Shown: positions 44,687-54,481 of the stretch, one piece after another
Layout: every line of letters begins with the position of its first letter
Numbering within the stretch: position 1 is the stretch's first letter
Source: Selenomonadaceae bacterium
GTDB lineage: Bacteria; Bacillota; Negativicutes; Selenomonadales; Selenomonadaceae
Length of the DNA stretch: 64,000 bases
Direction: 5' to 3'
Assembly: GCA_017484005.1 (NCBI GenBank)
Contig: JAFUTY010000004.1
Location: 21,358-85,357, forward strand
The notes under the pieces: generated by a model
Seen by the model: the letters and a program-made list of their open reading frames with translations, nothing else
The model's database searches: none
What the model was told of the DNA's origin: nothing
Translations under genes and position numbers: made by a program

Positions 44687-46105
44687 TCAGTTAGATTTTT
44701 CCAATTCTTCCAAAGTGATAATCATTTGTCCAAGGAGAATCAATTCTTGAAATTGATCCGGATCGATATAAATGAGCTCCGGAATATATTTTTCTGGAAT
44801 TCGTTCAGCAATTTTCTCACGGATCTTTTGCATATTTGGAGTCAACTCGCTCCGAACACAAATCACTTCTGGATCTACAACACCAATTGCAGATCGAATT
44901 TCGCGCGAAATGATTTCCAAAATTCGATCAACATCGAAACAATCTTGAATCCCATATTCTTCCAGCGGCGCAAAATATCTAATCTCGCCAGCCATGTTAT
45001 GCGCTCCGTTGATCAATTTTCCGTCGATCAAAATCGCCTGTCCGCCAACTGTATATCCTTTCGGCTTGGAATTGAAAACGATGTTTCGATATTTATCCTG
45101 CTGAGCATAAAATCCCAGCACTGCGCCTCGAAGATTGTTTGTTATCACGACCGGAACTCCATAAAGATCCTCGAGATAAGATTTGAGATTGATTCGCCCG
45201 TCGATGTATCGCGGCAAATCGAGATGTCCATCGTGCACCGTTCCAGAAATCGCAACTCCAATCGCGTCGTATGAATGAGATTTCCAGCCGACCGTATCCA
45301 TGATATCTTCCAAATCTCTCACGACGTTCAATTCGCCTTTGATAATTGTCTCCTCGAAAATCGGAGATCCATTTTCATAGATTCGATAAGCGATTCGAGT
45401 TTTGTTTGCGAACGGCATGACTGCAATCGATAGAATCTTTTTATCATTTTTGATTTCGCCGACAGCCTTAGCAATCGCTCGCTCCTCTGCTGTCGATTTT
45501 CGATTCTCGATTTCAGTTTGAATCAGTTTTATCATTTCTGGAACGTCATATCGCGCAAACATTTTTGGGGGAACTTTCAAAACGATTTTATCTCGAAGAA
45601 CTTCGCGCGCCTCCTCGAGTCGAAATGCTATCTGCGGCGCGAGGAGAATCACTGAATAATCAAATCCAACTTTATACAGCTGCGAAAAATTTACTGCATT
45701 GAATTCAAAATTCATCCCGAGCAAATTTGCCGCTTCATTCAATTTCTCCTTGAAAAAACTCGTCGTGAGTCCAGATGTGCAGCAGAGCAGAATCTTAGTT
45801 TTCTGCTGATCCTTCAATTCGAAAAGCACATCGAGCATATCCTCGAAGAGTTTTTGAGCATGCGCCAAATCCTTCAATTCGAAATGCAGATAATATTTAT
45901 TTTCATCGTCTGCGAGATTTGTCACGAGCTGCTCGATAACAACAATCTCGCGCCCATCGAGCGTGATTTCATGGAATTTGACCTGTCCCTCTGCATAATC
46001 AGTTTTGATTTCGACGATATCCCCATCGATTTCAAATTTTCCTTCCTTAAGTTCATGCGCCAAAATCCATTCGCGATATTCCTGCGCCAATTTCTTTTCA
46101 TCCAT
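44687..46105 (-). CDS. ROK-family protein with a PTS EIIB-like domain
   Basis: This ~472-residue protein starts at the ATG after GAGGTGAG. Residues ~95-190 look like a lactose/cellobiose-type PTS IIB domain (KILLCCTSGLTTSFFKEKLNEA, with the Cys of the phosphate site). Residues ~225-470 form a ROK domain: IGVAISGTVHDGHLDL near 285 and ITNNLRGAVLGFY near 320. ROK proteins are sugar kinases or sugar-sensing regulators. Joining a phosphate-accepting IIB domain to a ROK domain suggests a sensor read by the PTS. The usual ROK zinc motif is not clear, and no helix-turn-helix is seen. Confidence 0.65.
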   Translation of the reverse strand: MDEKKLAQEYREWILAHELKEGKFEIDGDIVEIKTDYAEGQVKFHEITLDGREIVVIEQLVTNLADDENKYYLHFELKDLAHAQKLFEDMLDVLFELKDQQKTKILLCCTSGLTTSFFKEKLNEAANLLGMNFEFNAVNFSQLYKVGFDYSVILLAPQIAFRLEEAREVLRDKIVLKVPPKMFARYDVPEMIKLIQTEIENRKSTAEERAIAKAVGEIKNDKKILSIAVMPFANKTRIAYRIYENGSPIFEETIIKGELNVVRDLEDIMDTVGWKSHSYDAIGVAISGTVHDGHLDLPRYIDGRINLKSYLEDLYGVPVVITNNLRGAVLGFYAQQDKYRNIVFNSKPKGYTVGGQAILIDGKLINGAHNMAGEIRYFAPLEEYGIQDCFDVDRILEIISREIRSAIGVVDPEVICVRSELTPNMQKIREKIAERIPEKYIPELIYIDPDQFQELILLGQMIITLEELEKSN

Positions 46106-46148
46106 ATACTCACCTCGTTCGAAAGGATTGATTTGAATTTTTGAAGTT

Positions 46149-46670
46149 TTGCGAGCGATTCTGTCTCCAGCGATTGAAGATGTATCGATAGCTCGAGCGC
46201 GAAAGATCGCTGCCGATGTTTCAAGCCAGCTAGATTTCATGGGATTCGAAATTCATATTTTGGATATCTCGCGAGTGTCAGATCAGAAAATTGTTTGTGG
46301 ATTGACTGAATATTATCTCGATCAAATTCCGCGAGTCACATTTTATCTCAAATCGATGATCGAATCTTGGCGGCTCATGAAATTTCGAATCGAGTCTGCA
46401 CGTTATTTCAACATCGACAATTTTCGAGATTTTGTGAGTCAAACGGTGATTCATGAGCATCGGCATGTTCAACAATTCATGTTTTTGAAATATCTCGGCG
46501 GCGATGAATTTTTGGAATTCATGCTCACGCGATTAATGCAGATTGATTATGACGAATCGCCGATTGAAATCGATGCATATCGGTATCAACTCGATTCTGG
46601 CAGATCGATCATGGAAATTTTGAACGATCCGATCATTTTGAATCTGATTCATGAATTTGAGACTTTATGA
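46149..46670 (+). CDS. Small protein with HEHRH metal-binding motif
   Basis: This frame of up to 173 residues has TVIHEHRHVQQF near 100, a zincin-like HExxH, with a later Glu/Asp-rich stretch (DYDESPIEIDAYRYQLD) that may give the third ligand. It may be a metallopeptidase-like or DUF-type protein. The start is uncertain: a TTG at 46149 gives 173 residues, and an ATG at 46239 gives 143. Its 3' end overlaps the convergent adenosine deaminase gene by 38 bases. Confidence 0.6.
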   Translation: MRAILSPAIEDVSIARARKIAADVSSQLDFMGFEIHILDISRVSDQKIVCGLTEYYLDQIPRVTFYLKSMIESWRLMKFRIESARYFNIDNFRDFVSQTVIHEHRHVQQFMFLKYLGGDEFLEFMLTRLMQIDYDESPIEIDAYRYQLDSGRSIMEILNDPIILNLIHEFETL

Positions 46671-48111
46671 ATTTATCCCAGCGAATTCTCCAATCCGATT
46701 CGAGTTTTTTACGTTCAGATTTCGAGCCGCCCGAATATCGAATCGAGTTCAAACAGAGCTGCTTGATCTCCGCAAGATTCAAATCCCATGCTCTGACAAT
46801 AGAATAGAAATCATAACTGACTCCCTTGACGTTGAACATCGCCGGATCATCTGACGCAATTGCGATTGGAATTCCCTCTTTGAAATACAAATACGCCGGA
46901 TGATTTCTCAAATCCGATGTATAGCCGAGCAGTTGATTGGATATTGGACAGATTTCGAGCGCGATTTTATGCTTGCGAATTTTTTCAGCGAGCTCTGGAT
47001 ATCTAAACAAATCGATTCCATGTCCGATTCGCTTTGTCCCCATTAAATATGCATCGAGCATCATCGAATTGTCTGGAGAATTGCTCTCGCCCGCATGTAG
47101 ATATACATCAAAATCGAATCCCTTATTCTTCGCCTCGATCAAAATCGGAACATAGGTGTCAAGCGGATAGCCTGCATCTTCTTCCGTGACTAAATCTACG
47201 CCGATGAAAAAATCATTTGATTCATCTTTTACTTCGCGCTGCAGATATTGTTCCTTCTCAATCACTTCGCGAAATTGCTGCTGAGATTTTTCAATCGTCG
47301 ATTTTCCCTTGTGTCCTGGCACAATGATTTTCACGCTGAAATCTGGATAATCTTTTTGAACGCCGCGATAGGCATCGAGTAATAATTGCGCCGCGAGTTT
47401 TCCACGATCTCCCGATTCCCAATCCGGCGTGCTGCATCGAATTTCCAGCCGATTCAAGTTATCCTGCGCCTGCTCCAAGAATCCAAGATAGTAATATTCG
47501 CGATAAATCTGCGGATCTATCCAAAATACATCGCCAATCGCGCGGAATTGATCCTCAAAAACATCCCACGCCCGCTTGTCAGAATCTTCAATTCCGATTG
47601 TCCACGCCTTCAAAACTTTTGTGCGATCCGCTTCGTTGAATGGAATTCCTTCAGATGTTGATAATTTGCCAGGAATTTTTCCATCCAGATCGATTCGCAA
47701 ATTCGGAATTCGACTGCAGAGATCATAAAATTTTTCAATGCTCAAAAGTGCCGATGAATGTGTGTGAAGATTTGATCCCTTCGGCATTGCTTTGATAAAT
47801 TGAAATAGCGGATCTGATTCGATCAAATTTTCATCGACGTTGACAAATTCATAAAACGGCAGATCTGGACGATAATTCACATCGCTCATCGATTTGAGTC
47901 TCGCAAGCTTCCGATCAACTTTCAATTCATCTTCACTCAATTGATAATCCGCCGCGAATCGATTCTTTTCGAGGAGTTTTTGTTTTTGAGATTCATATTT
48001 TTCGACGCTCGACGGCATTTTATCGGTAGAAGATTTTGCATCGACGATTGAAAAATTCGAGATACAAATTCCGAGGAGCATTGCAGAGATCAATTTTTTA
48101 CTCAACTTCAT
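46633..48111 (-). CDS. Secreted adenosine deaminase-like protein
   Basis: This ~492-residue protein begins with a signal peptide (MKLSKKLISAMLLGICISNF, cleavage near VDAKS). The metal-dependent deaminase motifs are in order: LHTHSSALLS near 110 (metal His pair), LHAGESN near 330, RIGHGIDLFRYP near 355, LEICPISNQLL near 380, and SDDPAMFN near 420. It resembles the long ADGF-type enzymes. Secreted to the periplasm, it could salvage purine nucleosides. The ATG at 48111 overlaps the end of the DUF262 gene upstream. Confidence 0.88.
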   Translation of the reverse strand: MKLSKKLISAMLLGICISNFSIVDAKSSTDKMPSSVEKYESQKQKLLEKNRFAADYQLSEDELKVDRKLARLKSMSDVNYRPDLPFYEFVNVDENLIESDPLFQFIKAMPKGSNLHTHSSALLSIEKFYDLCSRIPNLRIDLDGKIPGKLSTSEGIPFNEADRTKVLKAWTIGIEDSDKRAWDVFEDQFRAIGDVFWIDPQIYREYYYLGFLEQAQDNLNRLEIRCSTPDWESGDRGKLAAQLLLDAYRGVQKDYPDFSVKIIVPGHKGKSTIEKSQQQFREVIEKEQYLQREVKDESNDFFIGVDLVTEEDAGYPLDTYVPILIEAKNKGFDFDVYLHAGESNSPDNSMMLDAYLMGTKRIGHGIDLFRYPELAEKIRKHKIALEICPISNQLLGYTSDLRNHPAYLYFKEGIPIAIASDDPAMFNVKGVSYDFYSIVRAWDLNLAEIKQLCLNSIRYSGGSKSERKKLESDWRIRWDKFIKSQIHESDSK

Positions 48112-49828
48112 ATTCATCATTCCAATTCTTCCAAATCGATTTGAGCTGTTCAATCAATTCCGTCGTGCGATTTGAGATTTCTTCGGAAGTCCATTGATTA
48201 TTCTCCGCGAGCTTTTGAGTCATTGCAACTTGCGAATTTTTATAAACCAATTTCTTCGACATGAAAAAATTCCCGATCGCTGGATGTTTCAACCGTTTTT
48301 CGATTGGCGTTAAATTTCCGAGCTCTTCGACTTTTTCGCGAGATTCTCCTTCGAATGGATGCCGACGCGATTTATAGCGAGGATAAATGTATTCAATTTC
48401 CCAATTTATCGGCAGCAGCGATGTTTGATCTTCATCTGCATAGGCAAGCGTCGATAAAATTGTGCGGATGAATTTTGGAGATTTGCGGAGATTTTCATGG
48501 ATTTCCGCGGAAGTTTTCGATTCGAGATCGATTTTCGAATCCAGATCGAATTTTGGATGAATTGACGGAATCGCTCCATGATTCAAATTCATGATGAATC
48601 GGCGAATTGAATTCGAGGGCTGATCATCGGCTTTCAATATTGACATTGTCGCGATGAATTTTTTGCAGAATCGCTGAAAATGTTCAGGAAAATCTTCAGC
48701 GTCAATATGTGCGAGATAATATATGACAATTGGATATCTCCACAGATCATTCGACGCGCTCCAAATCACGCTCAACAATTTTCGAATTTCAAAATCACGC
48801 GACCAAGATGCTCCAACAATCGCGCCTTGGAATTTCATAACTTTGATCAAATCGAGAATTTTTCGCAGCTGCGGGAGCAATTTTGGATCGTGAATCTGCT
48901 GCGACTTATAGAGGAAATATTTTCGCAAACCAATGACTTGCTTGCCGTCATCATATGGACTCAGTGCGCGTTCGAAATACATCTGATAAGTGAACAAATC
49001 TTCCATCGTGACACCGAGATTTTTTGCATCCTCCTCGAGGATTTTCCATTTCTGCGTGAAGTCAGATCGTTTGATATCCAGCAATGCAGTATAAATTTTC
49101 GCTTTGAAGATATCTGAATCAGTCAACTGTTTTCCGCGATCATTGATTCGCTCGAAAATCTCCAGCGTTGCATCGAAATTCGTCGCTTCAATCGGCAAAA
49201 CGATCGTCTGTTTCATCAGTCGAAGAATGAAACTCTTGAATCGATCGACGTCTGTCGCGAGATCGAGCAGGAATTTTTGAATCACGCGGTAATTTTGCGA
49301 ATAATTATCGCGACGTTTTGATTCAGCTTTTCCCTTCGATAAAATGTTTGTGAAGATCTGATTTTCCCCGTCTGAAATTGCTCGCGATGAAATGTTTGGA
49401 GAAATGATCTCGCCGTTCATTGGATCAGTTTCCCAAATCAATTTTTGAATCGTGTCACATAGATTCTGAATTTCAGCGAATCGTTGATCCTTGTCGAGAA
49501 TTTCATAAATCGCACGGAAGATCAAAAACATCGAGACAATTCGCTGCTGTCCATCAACCAACTCACGCTTTTTTCCCTCGGAAGCATTTTCGAAATAGAT
49601 AATTGTGCCGATGAAATATTCATCATCTGCCGGCGTGTCTGGATTGAACAGCTCGAATTCGATTTCCGCGTCATTGAAATTGTTCAAATCGTTCAACAGC
49701 GCGGAAATTTCACTGACTCCCCACTCATACGGACGCTGATATTCCGGAATCAAAAACGGCTTTTTGTTTCCAGTTCCAAAAAAAGTTTCGATGGATTCTT
49801 TGCTTGCGGCTTGAATGTAATTATTCAC
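48098..49828 (-). CDS. DUF262/DUF1524 protein, GmrSD-like
   Basis: This 576-residue paralogue has PFLIPEYQRPYEWG near 23, LVDGQQRIVSMF near 90, and FERINDRGKQLTDSDIFKAKIY near 225 (DUF262). The DUF1524 region near 485 reads EYIYPR with Tyr in place of the nuclease-motif His, while ELGNLTPIEK is kept. The GTG start has GGAAGTGAG upstream. It follows the paralogue at 49858 by 29 bases. Nucleotide-dependent sensing seems intact, but DNA cutting by its own HNH is doubtful. Confidence 0.85.
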   Translation of the reverse strand: MNNYIQAASKESIETFFGTGNKKPFLIPEYQRPYEWGVSEISALLNDLNNFNDAEIEFELFNPDTPADDEYFIGTIIYFENASEGKKRELVDGQQRIVSMFLIFRAIYEILDKDQRFAEIQNLCDTIQKLIWETDPMNGEIISPNISSRAISDGENQIFTNILSKGKAESKRRDNYSQNYRVIQKFLLDLATDVDRFKSFILRLMKQTIVLPIEATNFDATLEIFERINDRGKQLTDSDIFKAKIYTALLDIKRSDFTQKWKILEEDAKNLGVTMEDLFTYQMYFERALSPYDDGKQVIGLRKYFLYKSQQIHDPKLLPQLRKILDLIKVMKFQGAIVGASWSRDFEIRKLLSVIWSASNDLWRYPIVIYYLAHIDAEDFPEHFQRFCKKFIATMSILKADDQPSNSIRRFIMNLNHGAIPSIHPKFDLDSKIDLESKTSAEIHENLRKSPKFIRTILSTLAYADEDQTSLLPINWEIEYIYPRYKSRRHPFEGESREKVEELGNLTPIEKRLKHPAIGNFFMSKKLVYKNSQVAMTQKLAENNQWTSEEISNRTTELIEQLKSIWKNWNDEYEVE

Positions 49829-49857
49829 GAGCTCACTTCCTTAAATTAAAATCGATT

Positions 49858-51615
49858 TCAATTGCTCGGCGGATTTGAGGGAACATCGTACAACATATTC
49901 CAGCGTTTCCAAATTGACTTGAGCTGATCGAGCATTTCCTGCGTCCGCATCGTGATATCGTCGAATGTCCAATTTTCATGCTCCGAGATTTGTCTAAACA
50001 TCTGCATTGGAATTCCATGATAAAGAGGTTTTTTGCGCTCGAAAAATTTATCTGTCGCGCTGAATGTTATCTTTTTCGCGATTGGCAAAAGATTGCCGAG
50101 TTCATCGACTTTCTTTTTTACATCGGGAGTCATTGGATTCTTCTTGCTCGAGCTTTTTGGATAGATATACTCGATTTCGAATTTGGGATTCATTAAATTT
50201 TTCAGATTCGGATCGTCATACGCCAGTAATAATAGGAAGAATTTTGTCGAGCGCGTTGAAGTTCTGATATTCGAATGCAGTTTTTTCGAATCGATTTTCG
50301 TCTCGAATGTTGACAGATCCGGATAAAATTTTTCGACGAAGGCAGGATGACTTGAATGAATCACGTTGATATTCAGATTCATGACGAATTTTTTGATTTC
50401 ATTGATTGTATAATTTGCCGCCGCACACATTGACAGCGTCGCGATGAGTTTGTGAAGAAATTGCAGATATTCATCCTCGAAATTTGGCGATTCATGGTGC
50501 GCGAGATAATACACCAGCGCGGGATACTGCCACCAATCGCTCGGTGCATTGACGAGCAAATCGATTGATTTTTTGATTTCGAAATTTCGAGACCATGACG
50601 CGCCGTCAATGATTCGACGAGCCTTCAATACACCGATGAAATTGATAACATCCTCGAGCTGCATCATGATTTCCAAACTCTTCAGCTGATTCGATTTATA
50701 GAGGAAATATTTTCGAAGTCCAACATTTCCGAGAGCATTTCCATCGCCATCCATCGCGCGCAGATAATACAGCAGATAAGTAAACAAATCGCGCATCGAT
50801 ACATCCATTGCGCCGGCGCGTTCATCGAGATATTTCCAGCTTTCGACGAATGAATATCGCATGTCAGCGGGGATGCTCGTATAAATTTTCGCCTTGAAAA
50901 TATCAGCGTCAGTCAATTGTCTCCCGCGATCATTGATTCGCTCGAAGATTTCCAAAGTCGCCTCGAAATTTGTCGCTTCGATTGGCAGAATGATCGTCTG
51001 TTTTAATACTCTCAACACAAAATTTTTGAATTCATCGACATCGCTCGCGAGATTTTTCAAAAGTGATTGCAGCGTCCGATAATTCACCGAATAATTGTCG
51101 CGGCGTTCAGAATCAGTTGTCCCGCTTGATAAAATCTGCTCGAAAATCTGATGCTCGGAATCTGAAATTGCATGCGACGATATCAAAATGTGCTCCTGTG
51201 AGATTAATTCGCCGGTGAATGGATCAGTTTCCCAAAGCATTTTTTTGAACGAATCGAGCATTCCTGGCAGCGATGAAAAATTTGGATCTGTCTCGAGAAT
51301 TTCATAAATCGCGCGGAATAGTAAAAATAGCGAGACGATTCGCTGCTGCCCATCGACAATTTCGCGTTTCAAATCTGGATTTTCGAAAAATACTACTGTC
51401 CCGAGAAAATATGTATTCATTCCAGATTTTGGATCTGCGGGCGGATTGGCAGTTTCATTGTCGCTGAACGCTTTGAGATCGTTGAAAAGTGCCGTGATTT
51501 CATCGATCTGCCATTCATATGGACGCTGATATTCCGGAATCAGAAATGGTTTTGCCTGACTGACGCTGAAGAAATCCTGCAGATTCTCCTTTTTCGCGGC
51601 AAGAATATCATTCAA
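49858..51615 (-). CDS. DUF262/DUF1524 protein, GmrSD-like
   Basis: This 585-residue paralogue has PFLIPEYQRPYEWQ near 23, EIVDGQQRIVSLF near 85, and FERINDRGRQLTDADIFKAKIY near 220. The DUF1524 motif reads EYIYPK (His to Tyr) and later ELGNLLPIAKK. It is close in sequence to the 48098 gene, with long shared stretches at the DNA level, so the pair arose by tandem duplication. A TTG start at 51615 is preceded by GAGGAGG. A GATCC-type terminator lies before it. Confidence 0.85.
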   Translation of the reverse strand: MNDILAAKKENLQDFFSVSQAKPFLIPEYQRPYEWQIDEITALFNDLKAFSDNETANPPADPKSGMNTYFLGTVVFFENPDLKREIVDGQQRIVSLFLLFRAIYEILETDPNFSSLPGMLDSFKKMLWETDPFTGELISQEHILISSHAISDSEHQIFEQILSSGTTDSERRDNYSVNYRTLQSLLKNLASDVDEFKNFVLRVLKQTIILPIEATNFEATLEIFERINDRGRQLTDADIFKAKIYTSIPADMRYSFVESWKYLDERAGAMDVSMRDLFTYLLYYLRAMDGDGNALGNVGLRKYFLYKSNQLKSLEIMMQLEDVINFIGVLKARRIIDGASWSRNFEIKKSIDLLVNAPSDWWQYPALVYYLAHHESPNFEDEYLQFLHKLIATLSMCAAANYTINEIKKFVMNLNINVIHSSHPAFVEKFYPDLSTFETKIDSKKLHSNIRTSTRSTKFFLLLLAYDDPNLKNLMNPKFEIEYIYPKSSSKKNPMTPDVKKKVDELGNLLPIAKKITFSATDKFFERKKPLYHGIPMQMFRQISEHENWTFDDITMRTQEMLDQLKSIWKRWNMLYDVPSNPPSN

Positions 51616-51690
51616 TTCAATTCCTCCTCAAATTCAATTTTCGATTCTAATTTCTCGCTATCGAAATGAAATCCTTGATTCGGAAATAAA

Positions 51691-51737
51691 AAAATCCCCG
51701 ACAGATCTTTCAACGATTTATCGGGGATCTTTTTTTG
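51691..51737. terminator. Bidirectional terminator, GATCCCCGACAGATC family
   Basis: The stem is formed by AATCCCCGACAGAT and a matching ATTTATCGGGGATCT arm, with A- and T-runs outside. It lies between the autotransporter gene end and the upstream side of the DUF262 pair. Confidence 0.85.
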
Positions 51738-51742
51738 TTCGA

Positions 51743-53754
51743 TCAAAATTCTTTTTTCACTTTGAGAGATGCAGTGATTCCTTCCTGATGTCCAATCCAG
51801 CCGGCCACGTTAAGATCAAGCATCCATGGAGAAGTTGATGTAGGTTTAAACTGCCATCCCATCTCAAGAAGTCCACTCGATCCCTGCATTTTTGTCGATG
51901 GAGTGCTGTCTCCATTATATTTTGCAACCATGTCGCCGCTATATTCATACTGATATGCAAGTCCTGTATAAATTTTGCTGAATGGTTTTACAGCGCGAGT
52001 TGCTCTGAATCCTGTGCGAAATTTTCCACTATCTACCGAAGTGAAATCATAATGTTCGCCAGTTTCTCCGTCGATTTTCAAATCCATTCCAGATCCATTT
52101 TGATGATTATGCGAATAGATTCCATAGACATGAAACATATCTTTTCTGCTGGCACGGAGAATATATCCAATTCGAGCATGTCCGGATAAAATCGTTGCCG
52201 CAACATCATAGGCAGTATGAACTTTCTGCCCATTCATTTCAAGATCGCTCGAGCTAAAATCCATTTTTGCACGCCCAACTCTTAGCGATCCTTCGTAATA
52301 AAATCCACTTTTATTGGATTGTCGCGCAATAAATCCTCCTGCCCAATAACTCGAATCGCCCTCGCCATGAGTTCCATCGTCCAAGTATGAATCATAAGTT
52401 CCGTGTCCATAATCAATAATTGGTGCAATGTTTAAAATTCCATGCGAGTTTTTTATGATTCGAGCATAGCCGAGATCGATTCCGCCGCTGCTTGTATCCA
52501 TGTGTCCGCCGTCGAGTTTAATTTTCAAAGATCCTCCGCCCATATTCATGAAAACTTCTTTATCATTTTGAACGACGATCTGTTCAGTATTTCCCTCACC
52601 GATTTGCGAATAAGTATCTTCAGCGGAAGTCCAAGTATCATTAACTCGATTCATTCCGATTCCGAGAATTGCATTTGATACTCCAGGTGCACTTTGACCG
52701 ATAAGTTGAGTTTGCGAATTTAGCGTTCCGTTAGGATTTTGAGAAGATCCAATCGTCGCAATTAAAGATGTTCCATCAGAATTTTGAGCGACATTTATAT
52801 TGTAAGTGTTTGAAACTCCTTCCGATAGAGTTCCGTAAGTTGTCGAATCGTTCGTCGTGATACTCGATGCAGTTATCAAATTGATTGTATCGCCATTCGT
52901 GAGAGGAGATCCACTTACAACTCCCGCATTGATTGTTGTTCCGGAAAGATTGGCTGTGCCGCTCAAATTCAACATCGTTGATCCACTTGTCGCACTCGAT
53001 GGAATATAAAAATTGATCGTATTGAAATTTGCGATACTTGTTGCGTTGACTCCGGACATATAAACGTTGAGAGTATTTCCGCTCGCTGTCGACGAAGAAT
53101 TATGATAGCCGTATAAACTCGAGCTCGCAATATTAAGGGATGAAGAGTCAGTGTTCGTAAGAGATCCGAGATTGATAACGTTATTAGTCACAGTACTCGC
53201 GGAAGTGTCATATGAACCGTAAATGTCTCCAGTGAAAGTTCCGCCGAACAGATTAACTGTGTTATTAGAAATTTCTCCTGAACCGTAACCGCCATCGATA
53301 GTCGTGTTAGTGAAAGTTCCACCATAAATTGTCACAGTGTTATTGTTTGCAGTATATGAACTTCCAGAATTCCAACCGCCTTCAACCCAATATCCAAACG
53401 TTCCACCATAAATTATAATGGTATTATTATTCGCATTGCCTCCATTTGTAGCATATCCGCCATTGACGAAGTTCGTGACAATTCCTCCGTTGATGATCAA
53501 AGTGTTATTATTTGCATCAACTCCAGATGTGCTAGATTGACCACCTTCAACATCATGGTAACTCGTACCTTCAGTGTATTCCGTCTCAGTTCCGTTGATA
53601 GTGTAACTGTCACTATTGAAAATGACTTCGTTATTGCTCGAAGAATCTGAGGGAATTACATCCGCTGCAAAAAGTTCCCCCCCCCCCCGAGAATTGAATG
53701 TGCACAGATTGTCGCAATTGCAACTCTCAACGCAAATTTGTTTCTTAATCGCAT
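51743..53754 (-). pseudogene. Autotransporter adhesin, phase-OFF by a G12 tract
   Basis: From the ATG at 53754 (GAGGAGG upstream) a signal peptide begins (MRLRNKFALRVAIATICAHS), then a run of 12 G (53688-53677 on minus). In this assembly the frame after the run reads NFLQRM-stop. With 10 or 13 G it would continue LFAADVIPSDSSS and run to the stop at 51743. The passenger has NNNT(V/L)xIYGGTF repeats, the beta-helix type (about 60-300). The C-terminal ~280 residues form a beta-barrel ending KVKKEF with a terminal Phe, as outer-membrane autotransporters do. The gene looks whole apart from the tract length, so this is probably reversible switching. A longer internal frame starts at 53500. Confidence 0.8.
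53677..53688. repeat. Homopolymer tract C12 (G12 on the coding strand)
   Basis: Twelve C in an AT-rich genome, inside the signal-peptide codons of the autotransporter, preceded on the coding strand by TTCTC. A length of 3n+1 is needed for expression; 12 gives OFF. Confidence 0.95.
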
Positions 53755-53852
53755 AAAAAAATCCTCCTCAAAAAGTTTTCTCGGTCAATCTTGATCGACG
53801 TGCTCAATCATTTCAACATCGAGAATTAAATCCCTTTCGAGGAGGAAAATTT

Positions 53853-54476
53853 TTAAATTATCAACAAACTCAATGCAATAATCGCAAGGACTATTCCTTC
53901 GATCAATGATAGATTTCTGCCGAAGTTTTTGCGTCGAAAAATGATCGATCGAAGTTTTCCAGCGCAAATCGATATCAAACTGAAAATCACGAACGCTTGA
54001 ATCGCGAATGTAATTCCGAGAATCAAAATTTGAGAGCTCGAATCCTCGCTCGATAAATTCACGAATGACGGCAGAAATGCTAGAAAAAATAATAGAACTT
54101 TGGGATTGCAGACATTCATCATCACGCCGCGAAAATATGTTGATGAATTTTTCTCGGAAGATGCAGTTTGAATTTTGAGATCGGAATTTTTTTTGAATGC
54201 TTTGAAAGATCCAATAGCTAGATAAGTTAAATATCCTGCGCCGAGATATTTCAAAACATTCATCGCGATAGGTGAATTTTGAATCAATGTTGCAACTCCG
54301 AAAATTACGAGCGATGTGTGAAATATGATTCCGCTTGATAGTCCTGCCGCGAGAATGATTCCAGATTTTGAGCCATCTTTTAAACTTTTTGCGAGGAGAT
54401 ACAGATTGTCTGGTCCTGGCGCGAGTGTCAATAAAATCGACGCGATTAAGAATGATAAAAATGTTTCAATCTGCAT
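53853..54476 (-). CDS. LysE/RhtB-family exporter
   Basis: This 207-residue inner-membrane protein has about six hydrophobic segments and the family opening ASILLTLAPGPDNLYLLAKSLKDG with the GPD motif near 22. A later segment MMNVCNPKVLLFFLAFLP near 118 is also typical. It should export an amino acid or similar small solute. It starts 5 bases after the stop of the monooxygenase-like gene and has no clear ribosome site, so it probably depends on coupling. It is the last gene of the operon. Confidence 0.92.
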   Translation of the reverse strand: MQIETFLSFLIASILLTLAPGPDNLYLLAKSLKDGSKSGIILAAGLSSGIIFHTSLVIFGVATLIQNSPIAMNVLKYLGAGYLTYLAIGSFKAFKKNSDLKIQTASSEKNSSTYFRGVMMNVCNPKVLLFFLAFLPSFVNLSSEDSSSQILILGITFAIQAFVIFSLISICAGKLRSIIFRRKNFGRNLSLIEGIVLAIIALSLLII

Positions 54477-54481
54477 TTGAA

